Position numbers and translations under genes: made by a program. Source: CAYLZO01 sp964387775 (GTDB taxonomy: Bacteria > Chloroflexota > Anaerolineae > JAAYZQ01). Taken from it: a stretch of DNA of 24,946 nt. Shown here in pieces: positions 23,039-24,946 of the stretch. The notes beneath the pieces were generated by a model. That model was not told the origin of the DNA and searched no databases. It saw only the letters and a list, made by a program, of their open reading frames with translations. The DNA lies in contig CAYLZO010000048.1 of NCBI GenBank assembly GCA_964387775.1, positions 1-24,946 on the forward strand, given 5' to 3'. Position 1 is the stretch's first letter, and every line of letters begins with the position of its first letter.

Positions 23039-23827
23039 TCAGATGGCGTCGTAATGGCCCCGGATCTGGTTGACCTTGACCCGCGTCACCTCGCGGGCCA
23101 TGTTGAGCGACTCCTGGACGTAACGGGCCAGGTCGCCCTGCTGGCCCTTGGTGTCGCTTTCGTCGCGGTTGCGCCAGCGCACGCGGACCTCTTTGATCCG
23201 GTAGCCGGCCCGCTCGACGAGATAGAGGAACTCGACGTCAAAGGCCGTGACCTTCCAGCCGGTGGGCCGTTCCTGGGTGCGGAGGAATTCGAGGTGGGGA
23301 AAGGTCTCCAACGCGACCTGGCGGCGGCAGAGCTTAAAGCCGCACTGGGTGTCCTCGATGTCGGGCAGGAGGATGAGGCGCCGCAGGTTGAGAAAGACGA
23401 AACTGCCGACCTTGCGCAGGAGCGACGTGCCCTCGCGCACCGTCTGCCGCGAGCCGATGACGACGTCAAAATCCGCCTCGTACCAGGGCAGGAGCTTGCC
23501 CAGCTCGTGGATGGGCGTCGATTGGTCCATGTCGGTAAAGAGCACGGCCTCGCCCCGGGCCTGCTGGATGCCGGCCCAGATGGCCGCCGGCTTGCCGCCG
23601 TGGGGAATGTCGTGCAGGGCAAAGTGCTCCTTGCCGGCGATGGCGGCCTCGACCAGGGCGCGGCTCTGGTCGGTGGACTCGTCGTCGACGATGATGACTT
23701 CCCAGGGGAATGCCTGCGCGACGAGGTAGGCGTGCACCTCGTCCAGCACGCCCCGCTCCAGATTCTTGGCTTCGTTGTAACAGGGGATGATGACAGAAAC
23801 CGTGGGTTCTCGATTCTCAGTAGGCAT
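23039..23827 (-). CDS. Family 2 glycosyltransferase (dolichyl/polyprenyl-phosphate sugar synthase type)
   Basis: The 262-residue GT-A enzyme probably transfers a sugar from a nucleotide donor to a polyprenyl phosphate at the membrane face. The N-terminus has VSVIIPCYNEAKNLERG and the donor-binding VIIVDDESTD. The metal-binding DxD is LFTDMDQSTP. DTQCGFKLCRR and AFDVEFLYLVERAGYRIKEVRVRW are typical of the DPM1-like branch. No C-terminal membrane segments are present. An in-frame ATG at 23929 exists, but the promoter for this gene overlaps it, so translation from 23827 (MPTENREPTVSV) fits better. The leader is about 67 nt. No cell-wall genes are adjacent. Confidence 0.88.
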   Translation of the reverse strand: MPTENREPTVSVIIPCYNEAKNLERGVLDEVHAYLVAQAFPWEVIIVDDESTDQSRALVEAAIAGKEHFALHDIPHGGKPAAIWAGIQQARGEAVLFTDMDQSTPIHELGKLLPWYEADFDVVIGSRQTVREGTSLLRKVGSFVFLNLRRLILLPDIEDTQCGFKLCRRQVALETFPHLEFLRTQERPTGWKVTAFDVEFLYLVERAGYRIKEVRVRWRNRDESDTKGQQGDLARYVQESLNMAREVTRVKVNQIRGHYDAI

Positions 23828-23900
23828 AGGCGCTTTTTTGAGCGAGCAATGCTCCCCTTCCCGTTCGTTTGCGCCCGCGACCGGCCCGGACGCGTCGGCA

Positions 23901-23929
23901 ATCATACACCGACCGGCGCACTTTGTCAA
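23901..23929 (-). promoter_or_regulatory. Promoter of the glycosyltransferase gene
   Basis: On the minus strand a perfect TTGACA (23924-23929) and TATGAT (23901-23906) are separated by 17 bp, so transcription starts near 23894. This rules out translation starts at 23929 and 23905. It is among the strongest consensus promoters in the window. Confidence 0.75.
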
Positions 23930-23960
23930 TCGGCGCCCGGCGGAGGTCCAGGCCGGGGGC

Positions 23961-24946
23961 TCAGCGTTCTTCGGGGGGCAGGTAGCCCAGCTCGCGGAGG
24001 ACGCGGCGCAGGCGGGGCAGGTCCGCCTGGCGGACGAGGGCCGTGGTCGGCGACAGGACCCGGTCGATGAGATTGCGCGTCTCGGGCAGGACCGATAGCT
24101 CCTTGAGGGTCCGCTCGCTCCGGACCGTCAGCAGGGCAACCTCTTCCACCTTCACCTGGCCGTAGCGGCCGGCCCAGAGGCGCAACTGGGCCTCGACGTT
24201 GGCCGGCAGGCGGTCGTCGCTGGCCTGCTTCAAAAAGGTCACGATCTGCTCGACGCGGATGCCCCGGCCCAGCACCCGGCCCAGCCCCCCGGCGGTGAGC
24301 CGGTAGCGGCAGGGGGCCGCGCTCAGCGGCTGGGCAAAGCGCTCCAATTGGAAGCGGGCATAGGCGTTCACCGGCGGCGGGATCACGACGGTCAGGTCGG
24401 GGCGGACGACGATGGGGGGCGAGGGCGGCGCCTCGGGCTCGGAGGCCAAGCCCAGAAGGCGCGCCCCGGCGGCCGTCAGGCGGCAGGCGAGGCCCGCCTC
24501 GGTGGGCGCCACCGCGACCACGCCCAGCCAGCGGAGCGGCCCGGCCAGCAGGTCGGCCAGGAGGGCGCCCTCGACCTGCGGCCACGAGTCAAAGCCGGAG
24601 AGATACTCGCCGCTCTCGGCGTCGCGGACGTACCAACTCGTATAGTCGCCGTCGGGCCGCTGAAAGTCGGGGTGGACCTGCTTGACGGCGGCGACGAACG
24701 AGTCCGCCGTCCACCACGCCTCCGGCGGGCAGCGGGCCAGGAGGGCCAGCACCGCCCGCCGGGTGGCCACGGGGTCGTTCTGCCAGCCGGCCTCCCGGTC
24801 GCAGCGCAGGCCGGGGACCCGGCAGAGGTCGTTCCAATCCGGGTCGTCGCGCCACGCTTCCTGGAGGGCGGCCAGCCGCCGGGCGGGCGGCGCCGTCAGC
24901 CAGTCTTTGACCGGCCCGCCCTGGAGCCGCAGGCGCCCCTCGCGCC
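23961..24946 (-). CDS. Helicase-associated (XPB/Ssl2 N-terminal-like) domain protein, 5' end outside window
   Basis: The minus-strand frame is open to the right edge, so at least 328 residues of the C-terminal part are present. The last 160 residues read LTVVIPPPVNAYARFQLERFAQPLSAAPCRYRLTAGGLGRVLGRGIRVEQIVTFLKQASDDRLPANVEAQLRLWAGRYGQVKVEEVALLTV. This matches the helicase-associated domain (helicase_C_3/XPB N-terminal-like) found in large stand-alone proteins of Actinobacteria and Chloroflexota. No helicase motifs are seen here. These proteins likely act in DNA transactions, but their function is not established. Codons are extremely GC-rich. The upstream portion includes VKDWLTAPPARRLAALQEAWRDD, a repeated helical pattern of the family. 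Confidence 0.8.
   Translation of the reverse strand, partial: REGRLRLQGGPVKDWLTAPPARRLAALQEAWRDDPDWNDLCRVPGLRCDREAGWQNDPVATRRAVLALLARCPPEAWWTADSFVAAVKQVHPDFQRPDGDYTSWYVRDAESGEYLSGFDSWPQVEGALLADLLAGPLRWLGVVAVAPTEAGLACRLTAAGARLLGLASEPEAPPSPPIVVRPDLTVVIPPPVNAYARFQLERFAQPLSAAPCRYRLTAGGLGRVLGRGIRVEQIVTFLKQASDDRLPANVEAQLRLWAGRYGQVKVEEVALLTVRSERTLKELSVLPETRNLIDRVLSPTTALVRQADLPRLRRVLRELGYLPPEER

Overview
The window looks like a piece of a Chloroflexota chromosome, most likely Anaerolineae-like. This rests on high GC, archaeal-type phosphoglycerate mutase, GAF/PAS histidine kinases, large secreted beta-rich proteins ending in a YLPLV tail, WD40 and propeller remnants, and abundant short palindromic and heptad repeats. 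A 100-N scaffold gap shows that it comes from a draft assembly. The taxonomic call is inference from gene content, not from a marker search.

Layout. 1-442: a degenerate palindromic repeat, then a leftward transcription unit of about 180 nt with its own promoter and terminator that folds into a 6S-like rod, divergent from galT. 442-2350: galT and a frameshifted degV. 2350-4016: a wrecked zone. A left-truncated IS3-family copy abuts the 3' end of degV and cuts off a leftward propeller-type secreted protein gene, which is also split by an 89-bp repeat element that has a second copy near 22.9 kb. 4250-5678: a sugar ABC transporter ATPase (ugpC/malK type) with a strong promoter and a leader of about 290 nt. 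5757-10450: a tight run apgM-galK-histidine kinase-response regulator. 10451-10970: heptad repeats around the assembly gap, then tRNA-Lys(UUU) and a terminator. 10969-13372: a small excisionase-like HTH gene, a decayed IS1634-type transposase, and a DUF433/PIN-like toxin-antitoxin pair whose toxin has lost one G. 13.4-15.8 kb: degraded small ORFs and thrC. 15.87-22.0 kb: two large secreted proteins, a subtilase and a BNR/FN3/TolB-like propeller protein, with a 164-bp MITE-like element between them. 22.0-24.9 kb: a WD40 remnant, an SRPBCC protein, a truncated lipoprotein, the second repeat copy, a leftward family-2 glycosyltransferase and the 3' part of a helicase-associated-domain protein.

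Function. galT and galK supply two Leloir-pathway steps, and the ABC ATPase could energise sugar uptake. ApgM feeds lower glycolysis and lies in the same run as a cytoplasmic two-component system. No galE, permease or binding protein is visible here. The two secreted proteins share a C-terminal tail (HR-I/V-YLPLV) that I read as a candidate surface-sorting or anchoring signal. It is the most interesting undescribed item here, together with the 6S-like RNA and the two families of short mobile repeats.
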